From Gammaproteobacteria bacterium (lineage in GTDB: Bacteria > Pseudomonadota > Gammaproteobacteria > GRL18): a stretch of 64,000 nucleotides of DNA. The position numbers and the translations under genes are program-made. Location of the stretch: the NCBI GenBank assembly GCA_016744995.1, contig JADGDG010000009.1, forward strand, positions 62,001 to 126,000, given 5' to 3'. Positions 16,724 to 25,529 of the stretch are shown piece after piece. How positions within the stretch are numbered: the stretch's first letter is position 1; each line of letters opens with the position of its first letter. The notes under the pieces were generated by a model. The model was not told the DNA's origin. It did not search any database and saw only the letters and a program-made list of their open reading frames with translations.

Positions 16724-17968
16724 ATGAAAAACAATATACTCATTATCGGTGCAGGTGGCGTTGCCAATGTAGTCGCACATAAATGCGCCCAGTACAATGA
16801 TGTTCTTGGTGATATTTGCATCGCATCCCGAACTTCAAGCAAATGTGATGCAATCATTGACAGTGTGCATCGTAAAAACAATCTGAAAGATAGCAGTAAA
16901 GCACTGTATTCCCGGCAGATTGATGCTATGGATATTGATGCCACTGCAAAACTGATTGAAGACACGCATTCAGAGATTGTTATCAATGTCGGCAGTCCGT
17001 TTATAAACATGTCCGTATTGCAGGCCTGTCTGAAAACAGGAGCGGCCTATATAGACACGGCCATTCATGAAGATCCTGACAAGATCTGTGAAAATCCACC
17101 CTGGTATGCCAACTATGAATGGAAATATCTGGATGCCTGCAAGAAAACAGGGCTAACGGCTATTCTTGGTGCAGGATTTGATCCCGGTGTTGTCAACGCC
17201 TATTGTGCCTATGCAGTTAAGCATTACTTTGACACAATTGACAGCATTGACATTATGGATGTAAATGCCGGGGATCATGGTAAATATTTCGCAACCAACT
17301 TTGATCCTGAAATCAATTTCAGAGAATTTACCGGGCAGGTCTGGACCTGGATAGAAGGCAAATGGGTTAGTAAAGCTGTGCATTCAGAAAAGCAAAACTT
17401 TATATTCCCTGTTGTTGGTGAGCAAACCATTTATTTAACCGGACATGATGAACTGCATTCCCTGTCCAAAAATATCAAGGCAGATACCATCCGTTTCTGG
17501 ATGGGGTTTGGCGATCATTATATTAACTGCTTTAATGTATTAAAAAATATTGGTTTACTCTCTGAACAACCAGTAACAACTGCAGAAGGTCTGGAAGTTG
17601 TGCCGCTAAAAGTGGTTAAAGCCTGTTTGCCTGATCCGGCATCGCTTGCTGAAAATTACACAGGCAAAACCTGTATCGGCAATCTGGTCAAGGGCAAAAA
17701 GAACGGTAAAGAAAAAGAAATCTTTATCTATAATACCTGTGATCACAAAGCCTGCTATGAAGAGGTGGAATCCCAGGCCATCTCCTATACAGCAGGTGTA
17801 CCTGCAGCAGCAACAGCCATCCTCATTGCCAATGAAAGCTGGGATGTTAAACACATGGTTAATGTCGAAGAGCTTGATCCGGATCCCTTTATTGAACTGC
17901 TGGATAAGATGGGACTCAGTACTGAGGTTACTCAGTCCAGCTCTGGCGAAGAAAAAAGGGAAGACTGA
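16724..17968 (+). CDS. Carboxynorspermidine dehydrogenase-like (saccharopine reductase family), copy 1
   Basis: 414 residues with an N-terminal Rossmann motif ILIIGAGGVANVV and the family segments YIDTAIHEDP near 107, TAILGAGFDPGVVNAYCAYA near 144 and DVNAGDHGKYFATNFDPE near 176. It catalyses NADPH-dependent condensation of aspartate semialdehyde with diaminopropane or putrescine to the carboxy-polyamine used by NspC. It is followed after one base by a second, very similar gene. The pair may have different diamine preferences or form a heteromer. Confidence 0.88.
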   Translation: MKNNILIIGAGGVANVVAHKCAQYNDVLGDICIASRTSSKCDAIIDSVHRKNNLKDSSKALYSRQIDAMDIDATAKLIEDTHSEIVINVGSPFINMSVLQACLKTGAAYIDTAIHEDPDKICENPPWYANYEWKYLDACKKTGLTAILGAGFDPGVVNAYCAYAVKHYFDTIDSIDIMDVNAGDHGKYFATNFDPEINFREFTGQVWTWIEGKWVSKAVHSEKQNFIFPVVGEQTIYLTGHDELHSLSKNIKADTIRFWMGFGDHYINCFNVLKNIGLLSEQPVTTAEGLEVVPLKVVKACLPDPASLAENYTGKTCIGNLVKGKKNGKEKEIFIYNTCDHKACYEEVESQAISYTAGVPAAATAILIANESWDVKHMVNVEELDPDPFIELLDKMGLSTEVTQSSSGEEKRED

Positions 17969-17969
17969 T

Positions 17970-19190
17970 ATGAAAAACGTACTCATTATCGGGGCAGGAG
18001 GCGTCGGTTCAGTTGTTGTACATAAATGCGCCCAAAACAATGATCTCCTGGGCGATATCTGCATTGCCTCAAGAACCTTTGAGAAGTGCGAAGCAATTAT
18101 CGAAAGTGTGCATAGAAAAGATAATCTGAAAGACAAAAATAAACAGCTTTATGCCATACAGCTTGATGCCAGCAAACGTGAAAATATCGTTATGGCCATA
18201 CAGGAAACAGCCTCTGAGATTGTGATAAATGTTGGTACAGCATTTATCAATGAAGTCATTATGGATGCCTGCCTGGAAGCAGGAGCAGCCTATATTGATA
18301 CCGCAGTCACTGAAGATATTAATGTCATTAATGCGCCATATCCCTGGTATGCGGAATTTGACTGGAAGCGTAAGCCACAGTTTTCTGAAAAAGGCTTAAC
18401 TGCTATTCTGGGCGCAGGTTTTGATCCCGGTGTTGTCAATGCCTATTGTGCCTATGCCTTAAAGCATGAGTTTGACAAGATCAATGTGATCGATATTATG
18501 GATGTTAATGCGGGAGATCACGGCAAATACTTCTCTACTAATTTTGACCCGGAAATCAATCTGCGGGAAATTCTTGAAGACGTGGGTTACTGGGAAGACC
18601 GACAATGGAAAGAATGTGAACACCATGAAATATCCAGATCTTATCCCTTTCCAGTGGCCGGTGAGCAAAAAGTGTATTTAATGGGGCATGATGAAGTGCA
18701 TTCCCTGTCCATCAATATGGATGTTGATACAGTGCGTTTCTGGATGGGTTTTGGTGAGCATTATCTAAACTGTTTTCAGGTGCTAGAAAATATAGGTCTG
18801 CTCAGTCATGAACCCGTAACCACAGCAGAAGGGCAGCAAGTGATCCCTTTAAAAGTAGTCAAAGCCTGCCTGCCTGATCCTTCATCTCTGGCCGCAGGAT
18901 ATACAGGAAAAACCTGTATCGGCAATCTGATTAAAGGTGAAAAGGACGGTAAAGAAAAAACCATTTTTATCTATAATGTTTGCGACCATCAGGAATGTTA
19001 TAATGAGGTTGAATCACAAGCTATTTCCTATACAGCAGGCGTGCCGCCTGTTGCCGCAGCCATATTGATTGCACAGGGAACATGGGATGTTAAAAAAATG
19101 GTTAATGTGGAAGAGCTTGATGCCGATCCTTTTCTCGACTTACTAAAAACAATGGGCTTGCCTACTTCAATAAGGATTGAGGAATGCTAG
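17970..19190 (+). CDS. Carboxynorspermidine dehydrogenase-like, copy 2
   Basis: 406 residues, paralogue of the preceding protein with the same order of motifs (VLIIGAGGVGSVVVHKC, LTAILGAGFDPGVVNAYC, DVNAGDHGKYFSTNFDPE). The GGVGS glycine-rich loop is closer to the usual form than the GGVANV of copy 1. ATG 17970 is chosen because similarity begins there and it lies one base after the preceding stop; an open extension upstream runs through copy 1 in another frame. It overlaps the P-type ATPase gene by 7 nt, so all five genes from 15104 to 21238 form one operon. Confidence 0.88.
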   Translation: MKNVLIIGAGGVGSVVVHKCAQNNDLLGDICIASRTFEKCEAIIESVHRKDNLKDKNKQLYAIQLDASKRENIVMAIQETASEIVINVGTAFINEVIMDACLEAGAAYIDTAVTEDINVINAPYPWYAEFDWKRKPQFSEKGLTAILGAGFDPGVVNAYCAYALKHEFDKINVIDIMDVNAGDHGKYFSTNFDPEINLREILEDVGYWEDRQWKECEHHEISRSYPFPVAGEQKVYLMGHDEVHSLSINMDVDTVRFWMGFGEHYLNCFQVLENIGLLSHEPVTTAEGQQVIPLKVVKACLPDPSSLAAGYTGKTCIGNLIKGEKDGKEKTIFIYNVCDHQECYNEVESQAISYTAGVPPVAAAILIAQGTWDVKKMVNVEELDADPFLDLLKTMGLPTSIRIEEC

Positions 19191-21238
19191 TCAATGGACT
19201 ATTGCTGTTAAGCGGTATAGGAAGTAGTTTTCTTACCTCTGCACTGGTGCATAAAAAATATCCCAAAAAAGTCAATTACAAAAAATTTATCTTTTCTGTT
19301 ACTGTACCTGATAACTCTTTACTTAATCAGGGCACGACCCAAAAGAATGAGCTGCTGCCTGATAAGGAAGCACTTCAGGAAACGGATATAGCGAGTGTTG
19401 AAGAATGGATTGACGGGCATTTAACACTCTCCAGTATTGCCATGGGCACAACTCTTATTGGCATCTGGCTGCCGCCCTTTTCACTGATCAGTATCGCCAC
19501 ACTCGCTTATCTGACCATTCCTATGGTGCAGCGTTCTTATCATGGCATTGTGCATCAGCGTAAACTCAAAGTCGATATGGTTAATCTGGTGACCCTGCCC
19601 TTGCTAATAGGCTCAGGTTATCTTCCAGTCGCAGCCTTTGGTTATTGGCTCTATTATATGGGCCTCAAGGTGATGGCCAAAGCTAAAAACAGCTCACATA
19701 ATCAGTTAACGCATATTTTTCAGGAATGTATGAGTACCGTCTGGATAGTAAAGGATGGTATTGAAATAGAAATAAGTTTTGAAGATTTACAGGTGGGTGA
19801 TATTGCAGTGATTCAGGGAGGCGAAACCATCCCTGTAGACGGCACGATCATCAAGGGTTTTGCCAGTATTGATCAACGGGCCATGACCGGAGAAGCCCAG
19901 CCCGCAGAAAAAGAAACAGGTGAATCCGTATTTGCATTCACCCTGATGCTCACTGGAAAAATCTGGGTAAAAGTCGAAAAAGCCGGTGATGAAACCGTTG
20001 CATCTCAAATTCAGTTACTCTTAAACGATACCACCGATTATACTGCTTCTGTGGAGCTGCGTGTTGAAAAACTATCCGATCAACTGGCATTCCCTTCGCT
20101 CTTTTTAGGTGCTCTTGCACTACCTGTTGCTGGTTATACCAGTGCTTTAGTGGTACTGGATTCAGCCTTGATCGACCATCTTAATATAACCGGTAACCTT
20201 AACGTACTAAGTCACCTGTCCAATGCAACACAGCATAGGCTATTGATTAAAGATGGACGTGCTTTGGAGCACCTGAAGAATATCGATACGATTGTTTTTG
20301 ATAAAACAGGAACACTCACTCAAGAGATTCCCCATGTAGGAAAAATTTACGCCAATCACTCTTTCACTGAAGAAGAAGTACTCATCTATGCTGCCACAGC
20401 TGAATATAAACAAAAGCACCCAATTGCCAAAGCCATATTAAAAGCCGTTGAAGAGCAGGTATTAACATTGCCCATTGTGGATGATACTCAGTATGAAATA
20501 GGTTATGGGATAAAAGTGACTGTCAACAAGCAGATCATCCGGGTAGGCAGCGGCCGCTTTATGGCACTGGAAAATATATCGGTTTCAAGTGATTATAAAA
20601 TTCTGCAAGATGATGCCAATCAACAGGGCTATTCACTAGTTTATATTGCAGTCGATCAACAACTGGCCGGGATCATTGAACTCCACCCCACTATTCGTCC
20701 AGAAGCAAAAGACATTATCAAACAGTTAAAACAACGTGGTTTATCACTGGCTATTATTTCCGGCGATCATGAAAAACCCACTCAGGCACTGGCCGGAGAA
20801 TTAGGTATTGACCACTATTTTGCTGAAACCATGCCGCAAGACAAGGCGGATATCGTCAAGCAATTACAGCAACAGGGGAAATCAGTTTGTTTTGTTGGCG
20901 ATGGCATCAATGATACCATCGCACTGAAACAGGCAGATGTTTCAATTTCATTGAACAGCGCATCTTCAATTGCCGCCGATACCGCACAGATTGTATTAAT
21001 GGATGATAATTTGCAGCAATTCCCCAAACTCTTTGAACTGTCTGAAAGCCTGGAGAGTAATTATAAGAAAAGCCTGCTATGGGATATTATTCCAAATATG
21101 ATTAATATTGGTGGCGCCTATTTCTTTCACCTTGGCGTTTATGGTGCACTGGGTATTTACAGCATTGGTCTGGCAGGTGGTGTGCTTAATGGAATATTCC
21201 CGGCGCTAAAGGCAAAGAAAAAATTGCCTGAAAAATAA
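19184..21238 (+). CDS. P1B-like P-type ATPase lacking the CPC motif
   Basis: 684 residues with the P-type core: actuator motif AMTGEAQPAEKE near 228, phosphorylation motif VFDKTGTLT near 368, HP motif KHPIAKA near 410 and GDGINDTIALKQAD near 573. The membrane helix before the P-domain, which normally holds CPC, SPC or TPC in P1B pumps, reads VVLDSALIDHLNITGNLNVL with no such cysteine. No N-terminal metal-binding domain is visible. The substrate is therefore not predictable; a divalent cation or, given the operon, a polyamine-linked role is possible. A paralogue is at 33778 and a relic at 36169. Confidence 0.85.
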   Translation: MLVNGLLLLSGIGSSFLTSALVHKKYPKKVNYKKFIFSVTVPDNSLLNQGTTQKNELLPDKEALQETDIASVEEWIDGHLTLSSIAMGTTLIGIWLPPFSLISIATLAYLTIPMVQRSYHGIVHQRKLKVDMVNLVTLPLLIGSGYLPVAAFGYWLYYMGLKVMAKAKNSSHNQLTHIFQECMSTVWIVKDGIEIEISFEDLQVGDIAVIQGGETIPVDGTIIKGFASIDQRAMTGEAQPAEKETGESVFAFTLMLTGKIWVKVEKAGDETVASQIQLLLNDTTDYTASVELRVEKLSDQLAFPSLFLGALALPVAGYTSALVVLDSALIDHLNITGNLNVLSHLSNATQHRLLIKDGRALEHLKNIDTIVFDKTGTLTQEIPHVGKIYANHSFTEEEVLIYAATAEYKQKHPIAKAILKAVEEQVLTLPIVDDTQYEIGYGIKVTVNKQIIRVGSGRFMALENISVSSDYKILQDDANQQGYSLVYIAVDQQLAGIIELHPTIRPEAKDIIKQLKQRGLSLAIISGDHEKPTQALAGELGIDHYFAETMPQDKADIVKQLQQQGKSVCFVGDGINDTIALKQADVSISLNSASSIAADTAQIVLMDDNLQQFPKLFELSESLESNYKKSLLWDIIPNMINIGGAYFFHLGVYGALGIYSIGLAGGVLNGIFPALKAKKKLPEK

Positions 21239-21303
21239 ATCTGCTTGAAGCCAGAACCAGACACAGTTTATGCATCTGACATGACTTATCACCAATATTC
21301 AAT

Positions 21304-21585
21304 TTACTTTTGGTGACGAAAAGCAAGTATCAAAATCTGCTCTTGTTTTTTGTCAAAAAAATACAAAGCCAGATATCCAGAGTCACCAAATTCAATAACC
21401 AGCTCTCGTAACTCTGGATATTCATTAATGGGTCGTCCAATTTCAGGAGCTGTTTCAAGTAAAACAAAATGCTCTTTGATCACATATGCTGCTCGTTTGG
21501 ATGCCAATGGGTTTTTACGTTTTAAAAATTGACGACAGCGCTCCATACCTTGTATTGCCTGTTCAGTAATTATTACTTGTGGCAT
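21304..21585 (-). CDS. RelE/ParE-type toxin
   Basis: 93 residues. ITEQAIQGMERCRQFLKRKNPLA, the APEIGRPINEYPELRE segment and a terminal ILILAFRHQK strand match the ParE/RelE fold (mRNA interferase or gyrase inhibitor). It overlaps the upstream antitoxin by 13 nt in the usual antitoxin-first order. It lies just downstream of the P-type ATPase gene on the opposite strand, at the left edge of the AT-rich accessory region. Confidence 0.85.
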   Translation of the reverse strand: MPQVIITEQAIQGMERCRQFLKRKNPLASKRAAYVIKEHFVLLETAPEIGRPINEYPELRELVIEFGDSGYLALYFFDKKQEQILILAFRHQK

Positions 21586-21845
21586 TTTGGAGCTTCTGTT
21601 TCATCATCAGTACCCCAGGTGCTGAGCCAATTTTGAACTTCCTGAGCAGTGAGATGTTGCCCTGTTTCTTTATAAGATTTCCAGGAAGCAAGCGCTTCCT
21701 GTGCAAATTGTTCCTTCACTTCATCTCGTTTAATATAATCTCGAATAGCCTCAAGCATAATCCAGTGTGGGGAACGATGCTTTCTATCAGCAATGATTTG
21801 AATATGCTGCTTTGTTTCAGTATCAATTTTTATTGATGTAGACAT
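21573..21845 (-). CDS. Ribbon-helix-helix (CopG/RHH) antitoxin
   Basis: 90 residues. The N-terminus, TSIKIDTETKQHIQIIADRKHRSPHWIMLEAIRDYI in outline, is a ribbon-helix-helix DNA-binding domain with an RSPHW turn; the C-terminal half is the toxin-neutralising tail. GGAG precedes the start. It probably represses its own operon through the perfect dyad 24 nt upstream. Confidence 0.88.
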   Translation of the reverse strand: MSTSIKIDTETKQHIQIIADRKHRSPHWIMLEAIRDYIKRDEVKEQFAQEALASWKSYKETGQHLTAQEVQNWLSTWGTDDETEAPKCHK

Positions 21846-21868
21846 ACTTTGCTCCTAAAATAACACAG

Positions 21869-21885
21869 GTATTACTTAGTAATAC
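21869..21885. promoter_or_regulatory. Operator of the RHH/ParE module
   Basis: GTATTACTTAGTAATAC is a perfect 8+1+8 dyad upstream of the antitoxin start, the expected place for RHH autorepression. Confidence 0.6.
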
Positions 21886-21937
21886 TTTAGCATATAAAGC
21901 AGATTATTTCACAAATAATATTTATCAGGGGTTACTA

Positions 21938-22195
21938 TTAAACCAGCCATTGATAATAATTTGTCTTTTGAGTTAAATTTGCCAAAGCGGTAATATCTAA
22001 ATATGAAGATTCCTGGTTTCTACTGTGTGATATTTTAGTTTTATTTTCAAATAATCGAACTTTTGTACCAGATAATACATAAATTTGAATAAACCTCATT
22101 GAAATTGTGTTATTTTTGACTTTATCATCAATAATGTTCAGTTGAGAAATACGGAGTTTGGTATTGCCAATATGTGTGTTTCTTAAGATTTAACT
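21938..22195 (+). repeat. Intergenic repeat R1, copy 1 (with insertion)
   Basis: Nearly the same sequence as 25331-25506: it starts TTAAACCAGC(C/T)(A/-)TTGATAATAATTTG and ends near TTCTT(A)AGATTTAACT. Copy 1 carries an extra block of about 80 nt between two TAATA copies. Each R1 copy ends just upstream of a gene (22223 and 25530), so it may carry a promoter. This accounts for most of the gap from 21846 to 22222. Confidence 0.75.
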
Positions 22196-22222
22196 ATTGA
22201 GCTAAAAAGGTAGTGCAAGGAA

Positions 22223-23026
22223 ATGTCTTCAGAACTGAGCAGGTTAAATAAACGAAAGGAAACAAGAGCTGAGTTAAATTTACTTAACAGCAACTCTGAG
22301 CATGTACTTATTATTCACTATTCCTGTGAATCATTTTATGACATAAAAGATGGCCGTACACCTCGGGTTACGTCAATTGCAGTTAGAAACTTAAAAATAG
22401 CGCAAACTGAAAGCTTTTCAATCCATAAAATCGCCGAGAGAAATGGCGTTGATATAGAACAAATCCCAAATCAATATGATGATCTTGAAAAAGATATGCT
22501 TTCAGATTTCTTTAAATATATATGCTATCGTCAAACATTTCACTTTGTTCACTGGAATATGCGGGATGGAAATTATGGGTTTTCTGCAATCGAGCATCGC
22601 CATCAAGTTTTAGGTGGTGAGCCATATTGTATACAAGACGATAAAAAACATGATCTTGCACGTGCATTAATATCATTATTCGGTAGAAAGTATGTTGGTC
22701 ATAATGGAGTTGGTCGTTTTCTTGCAATAATTAGATTAAATAAAATCACTGACAAAGATGCATTAACAGGAGAAGAAGAGGCTCGTGCCTTTGATAATGG
22801 TGAATATATCAAGCTCCACCAATCTACCTTGAGAAAAGTTGATTGTATGTCAAATATTTTAGAGAGAACTATTGACGGTTCGCTTGTCACAAATGCAACA
22901 TGGAAAGATCAATATGGGCTGCATCCTAAAATTATAGTTGAGTATATTCGTGAACATTGGGCGTGGTCAGCTATTGTAATGGTTGCAATTATTGTTGGTT
23001 TAGTAGGTAGGTTTAGCGGTGAATAG
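22223..23026 (+). CDS. Uncharacterised protein with C-terminal membrane anchor
   Basis: 267 residues. The main domain (about 25-225) has segments VLIIHYSCESFYD, FHFVHWNMRDGNYGFSAIEH and ALTGEEEARAFDNGEYIKLH. These suggest an RNase H-like fold with weak resemblance to 3'-5' exonucleases, but I cannot assign catalytic residues safely. The last 25 residues, SAIVMVAIIVGLVGRF, form one membrane span, so the domain is probably cytoplasmic and tethered. It sits in the accessory region between repeat R1 and a nuclease-peptidase fusion gene, so a defence role is possible. No family name is offered. Confidence 0.6.
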   Translation: MSSELSRLNKRKETRAELNLLNSNSEHVLIIHYSCESFYDIKDGRTPRVTSIAVRNLKIAQTESFSIHKIAERNGVDIEQIPNQYDDLEKDMLSDFFKYICYRQTFHFVHWNMRDGNYGFSAIEHRHQVLGGEPYCIQDDKKHDLARALISLFGRKYVGHNGVGRFLAIIRLNKITDKDALTGEEEARAFDNGEYIKLHQSTLRKVDCMSNILERTIDGSLVTNATWKDQYGLHPKIIVEYIREHWAWSAIVMVAIIVGLVGRFSGE

Positions 23027-23088
23027 TTCTAACAAGTCATTCTTGTCAGCTGAGTCTGAGTTAGGCTCCAGAACGACCAAATATTAGA

Positions 23089-24366
23089 ATGAATACAGTT
23101 CAAAAAGGAAATAAATTAGAGGATAAAATCTTTGAACAGTTTAAAGATGATATTTCTAAAGATCTTTTTTGGGCCAAAAAAGATTTATGCAAGATTTACA
23201 AAAAGAAAGGGTATTATTCAGATAAAAGAAAGAAAAATATTATCTTTGATATTTCTATAGAAATATTTTTACCTGGTCAAAAAAAATATTCATTATTGGT
23301 GTTAATAGAATGCAAGAATTATACTCATAAAGTTCCTGTTGATGATGTTGAAGAATTTTTTGCAAAAATCAACCAGATATCAGAAGCAAATACAAAAGCG
23401 ATAATTGTATCAAACAATTCTTTTCAAGAAGGTGCTCATAATTTTTCTGAGTCAACAGGTATTGGCTTGCTCCGGTATTATGATAGAGACAAACTTGATT
23501 GGGTTTTAACTCGTTCACCATCAAGTTTTTTATCATATGAACAAGCTAGTAAAGAATCTACATCTGCATATTTAGCATTGCATGATGAGAATTATCAGAG
23601 TGAATATTATGATTTTTATGGCTTCATAAATCATAAATATACAAATTCATTATGTGTATTTATCTCAAATATTATTTGTATTAATAATTCAAATAAATTT
23701 AATAACAAGTTGAGTTATATTGAGAACAAAAAGTTTAATGCCACTAATGTAGTAAAATTTATAAAGCCAAATGAAATTGAAGAAATATCAAGTTCAATAC
23801 TTTCTAAAAGTGGCTATAAACAAGGTAAAATACAGCTTGAAAATATTTGTAAAATAATAAGTAACAAAACGGGTTTAAAAATAATAGAAACCACTTCACT
23901 AAAAGCAGGAGTATTGGGACAAATAAAATTTGATCCATTGGAAATCCATATAGATTCCAATCATAAAAGCATTGAAAGGAAAAGATTTACAATTGCACAT
24001 GAACTTGGACATTATTTTTTAGGCCATTCTGCATATATGCATAGTGAAAATTGTTATGAATCTTCTATAGATTTAGAAAGTTCTCGTGAAATAGAGATAG
24101 TAGATATAATGAGAATGGAATGGCAAGCAAATCAATTTGCTTCTAGCCTGTTATTACCTAAAACTGAGTTTATAAAATCATTTATTTTTTTGTTAGATAA
24201 ATATGAAGTCAAAAACAGAGGTTTTGGTGTAATTTATTTAGATGAACAACAATGTAACAAAAATATATTTTATAAAATATCCACATCTTTGATGTTAAGG
24301 TTTAATGTATCAAGAACAGTTGTGAAAATACGTTTAAAAAAATTAGGGCTCATAAATGAACCATAA
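23089..24366 (+). CDS. Restriction endonuclease-like domain fused to ImmA/IrrE-type metallopeptidase
   Basis: 425 residues. The N-terminal domain (1-140) has a PD-(D/E)xK nuclease pattern: KGNKLEDKIFEQF, Asp54 in IIFDISIE and Glu74/Lys76 in LIECKNY. The C-terminal domain (about 230-425) is an ImmA/IrrE-like peptidase with zinc motif HELGH (His304, Glu305, His308), then WQANQFASSLLLP near 342. ImmA-type peptidases cleave repressors in mobile elements; nuclease fusions suggest a sensor-effector of phage defence or stress. The gene is strongly AT-rich and lies in the repeat-rich island. Both active sites look complete. Confidence 0.8.
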   Translation: MNTVQKGNKLEDKIFEQFKDDISKDLFWAKKDLCKIYKKKGYYSDKRKKNIIFDISIEIFLPGQKKYSLLVLIECKNYTHKVPVDDVEEFFAKINQISEANTKAIIVSNNSFQEGAHNFSESTGIGLLRYYDRDKLDWVLTRSPSSFLSYEQASKESTSAYLALHDENYQSEYYDFYGFINHKYTNSLCVFISNIICINNSNKFNNKLSYIENKKFNATNVVKFIKPNEIEEISSSILSKSGYKQGKIQLENICKIISNKTGLKIIETTSLKAGVLGQIKFDPLEIHIDSNHKSIERKRFTIAHELGHYFLGHSAYMHSENCYESSIDLESSREIEIVDIMRMEWQANQFASSLLLPKTEFIKSFIFLLDKYEVKNRGFGVIYLDEQQCNKNIFYKISTSLMLRFNVSRTVVKIRLKKLGLINEP

Positions 24367-24393
24367 GTTAAATCTTCCTAACACTGAGTATAA

Positions 24394-24439
24394 TTAACAG
24401 GCCCCCATAGAATGAAGATTATAAATCATAAATATTTTT
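24394..24439 (+). repeat. Intergenic repeat R2, copy 1
   Basis: TTAACAGGCCCCCATAGAAT, then GAAGATTATAAATCATAAATATT. Nearly identical copies are at 27923 and 29354. It sits between the fusion gene and the YafO-like toxin remnant. Confidence 0.75.
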
Positions 24440-24563
24440 GTATAAATTCCATCAGTATTGATTAAAAAAGGAGCTTGTTCAGTGCCAGACCCCCATACTC
24501 TGAACCTAATGCTGACATTATTTGGTAAATAAAACTCATGCCTTATTTCCAGATTGCTGCCAT

Positions 24564-24903
24564 TCAATATTGGTTTCGAAACTTCTCAGAAATTTGTGCC
24601 ATTTTTAACATGACATTATTATTACGGGCTTGTTCATGGGCATCAGGGCTTAGCAGGGCAATTAATAGATAGACCTCATTACTGTAAAATCCCTGGTAAT
24701 ATACAAGATGGTCATCACTTGTTTTGTTAAACTGTCTTAAGCGGCGAGTTTTACGCTGTGCCTGTATCAATAAATGTAAATGTTGTAACTCCTGGAGTCG
24801 AACAGAAGGAAGACTATTTGCGTGATTATAAGGCGGCAGGTATACCTGTTTCTTTATAGCGTTTGAAATCAGCAGCAAGTTGAGCTAAGTGCTCGTTAGA
24901 CAT
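24564..24903 (-). pseudogene. YafO-family toxin, frameshifted
   Basis: Read from ATG 24903, the product begins MSNEHLAQLAADFKRYKETG and reaches IPAAL before a stop. In the +1 frame the sequence continues as PYNHANSLPSVRLQELQHLH, then DDHLVYYQGF and LLIALLSPDAHEQARNNN, matching the rest of a YafO-type ribosome-dependent mRNA interferase. One indel near 24835 separates the two halves. It lies 35 nt after its YafN-like antitoxin, the canonical yafN-yafO order. The toxin is probably inactive unless a recoding or internal start rescues the C-terminal part. Confidence 0.75.
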
Positions 24904-24938
24904 CTATTCTCTAATCAGATCAGTTTTAAAAATCCTGA

Positions 24939-25256
24939 TCACTCTGAAAAGCTTCCCAGTTTTTCTAAATCTTGCTCTGAAGCTTTTTCTAGCAATGCCA
25001 TACCTTTATTTGTGATTTTCCTCATTTCTTCAGCAGCAGGACAGAACTCACCCTGGAATGTTTCAGTTTGATTGATCTGCCTAAGCATAGCGACCATTGC
25101 TTCGTATGCTGCTGCACCAATCACATAACCTGTTGGGCGATTATTTGATAGTACTGCAATTGCATGATCAGTGAAATACTGACTAGGGCTTTTCTTTAAC
25201 TCTGAGACAGAAACAGTTTCATCTGCCAATATGGTATGTGTTGCTTTAATATCCAT
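24939..25256 (-). CDS. YafN/Phd-YefM family antitoxin
   Basis: 105 residues. The N-terminal domain (TVSVSELKKSPSQYF, then AVLSNNRPTGYVIGAAAYEAM) is the Phd/YefM-YafN DNA-binding fold; the C-terminal helix is acidic. It is intact although its cognate YafO-like toxin is frameshifted, as expected when the toxin is lost first. A TTTAGTACTAAA dyad lies upstream. Confidence 0.85.
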   Translation of the reverse strand: MDIKATHTILADETVSVSELKKSPSQYFTDHAIAVLSNNRPTGYVIGAAAYEAMVAMLRQINQTETFQGEFCPAAEEMRKITNKGMALLEKASEQDLEKLGSFSE

Positions 25257-25275
25257 GGAATATCCTGATACTTAT

Positions 25276-25287
25276 TTTAGTACTAAA
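25276..25287. promoter_or_regulatory. Candidate operator of the yafN-like gene
   Basis: Perfect 12-nt dyad TTTAGTACTAAA, 20 nt upstream of the antitoxin start; autorepression is usual for this family. A short site, so chance cannot be excluded. Confidence 0.4.
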
Positions 25288-25330
25288 TATAGCACCAAAT
25301 TAGATACTTGTCTATTTGCAATATTTGCTC

Positions 25331-25506
25331 TTAAACCAGCTATTGATAATAATTTGTCTTTTGAGTTAAATTCTCCAAAGCGGTAATACATAAATTTGAA
25401 TAAATCTCATCGAAATTGTGTTATTTTTGACTTAATTATCAATAATATTCAATTGAGAAATATGAAAACAGCTATTGCCAATATGCGTGTTTCTTTAGAT
25501 TTAACT
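25331..25506 (+). repeat. Intergenic repeat R1, copy 2
   Basis: Uninterrupted version of the sequence at 21938-22195, in the same orientation, 24 nt before the DCC-family gene. The two copies bracket about 3.2 kb holding 22223-25256, so recombination between them would delete that block. Confidence 0.75.
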
Positions 25507-25529
25507 GTGTAAAGTACGGTGAGGTAAAT

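Noticed and set aside
23028..23066. TCTAAC ... GTTAGGC spaced as in an integron attC site
   Set aside because: Only 39 nt separate the outer bases and there is no convincing hairpin; attC sites are longer, and no integrase or matching sites at other gene junctions were found.
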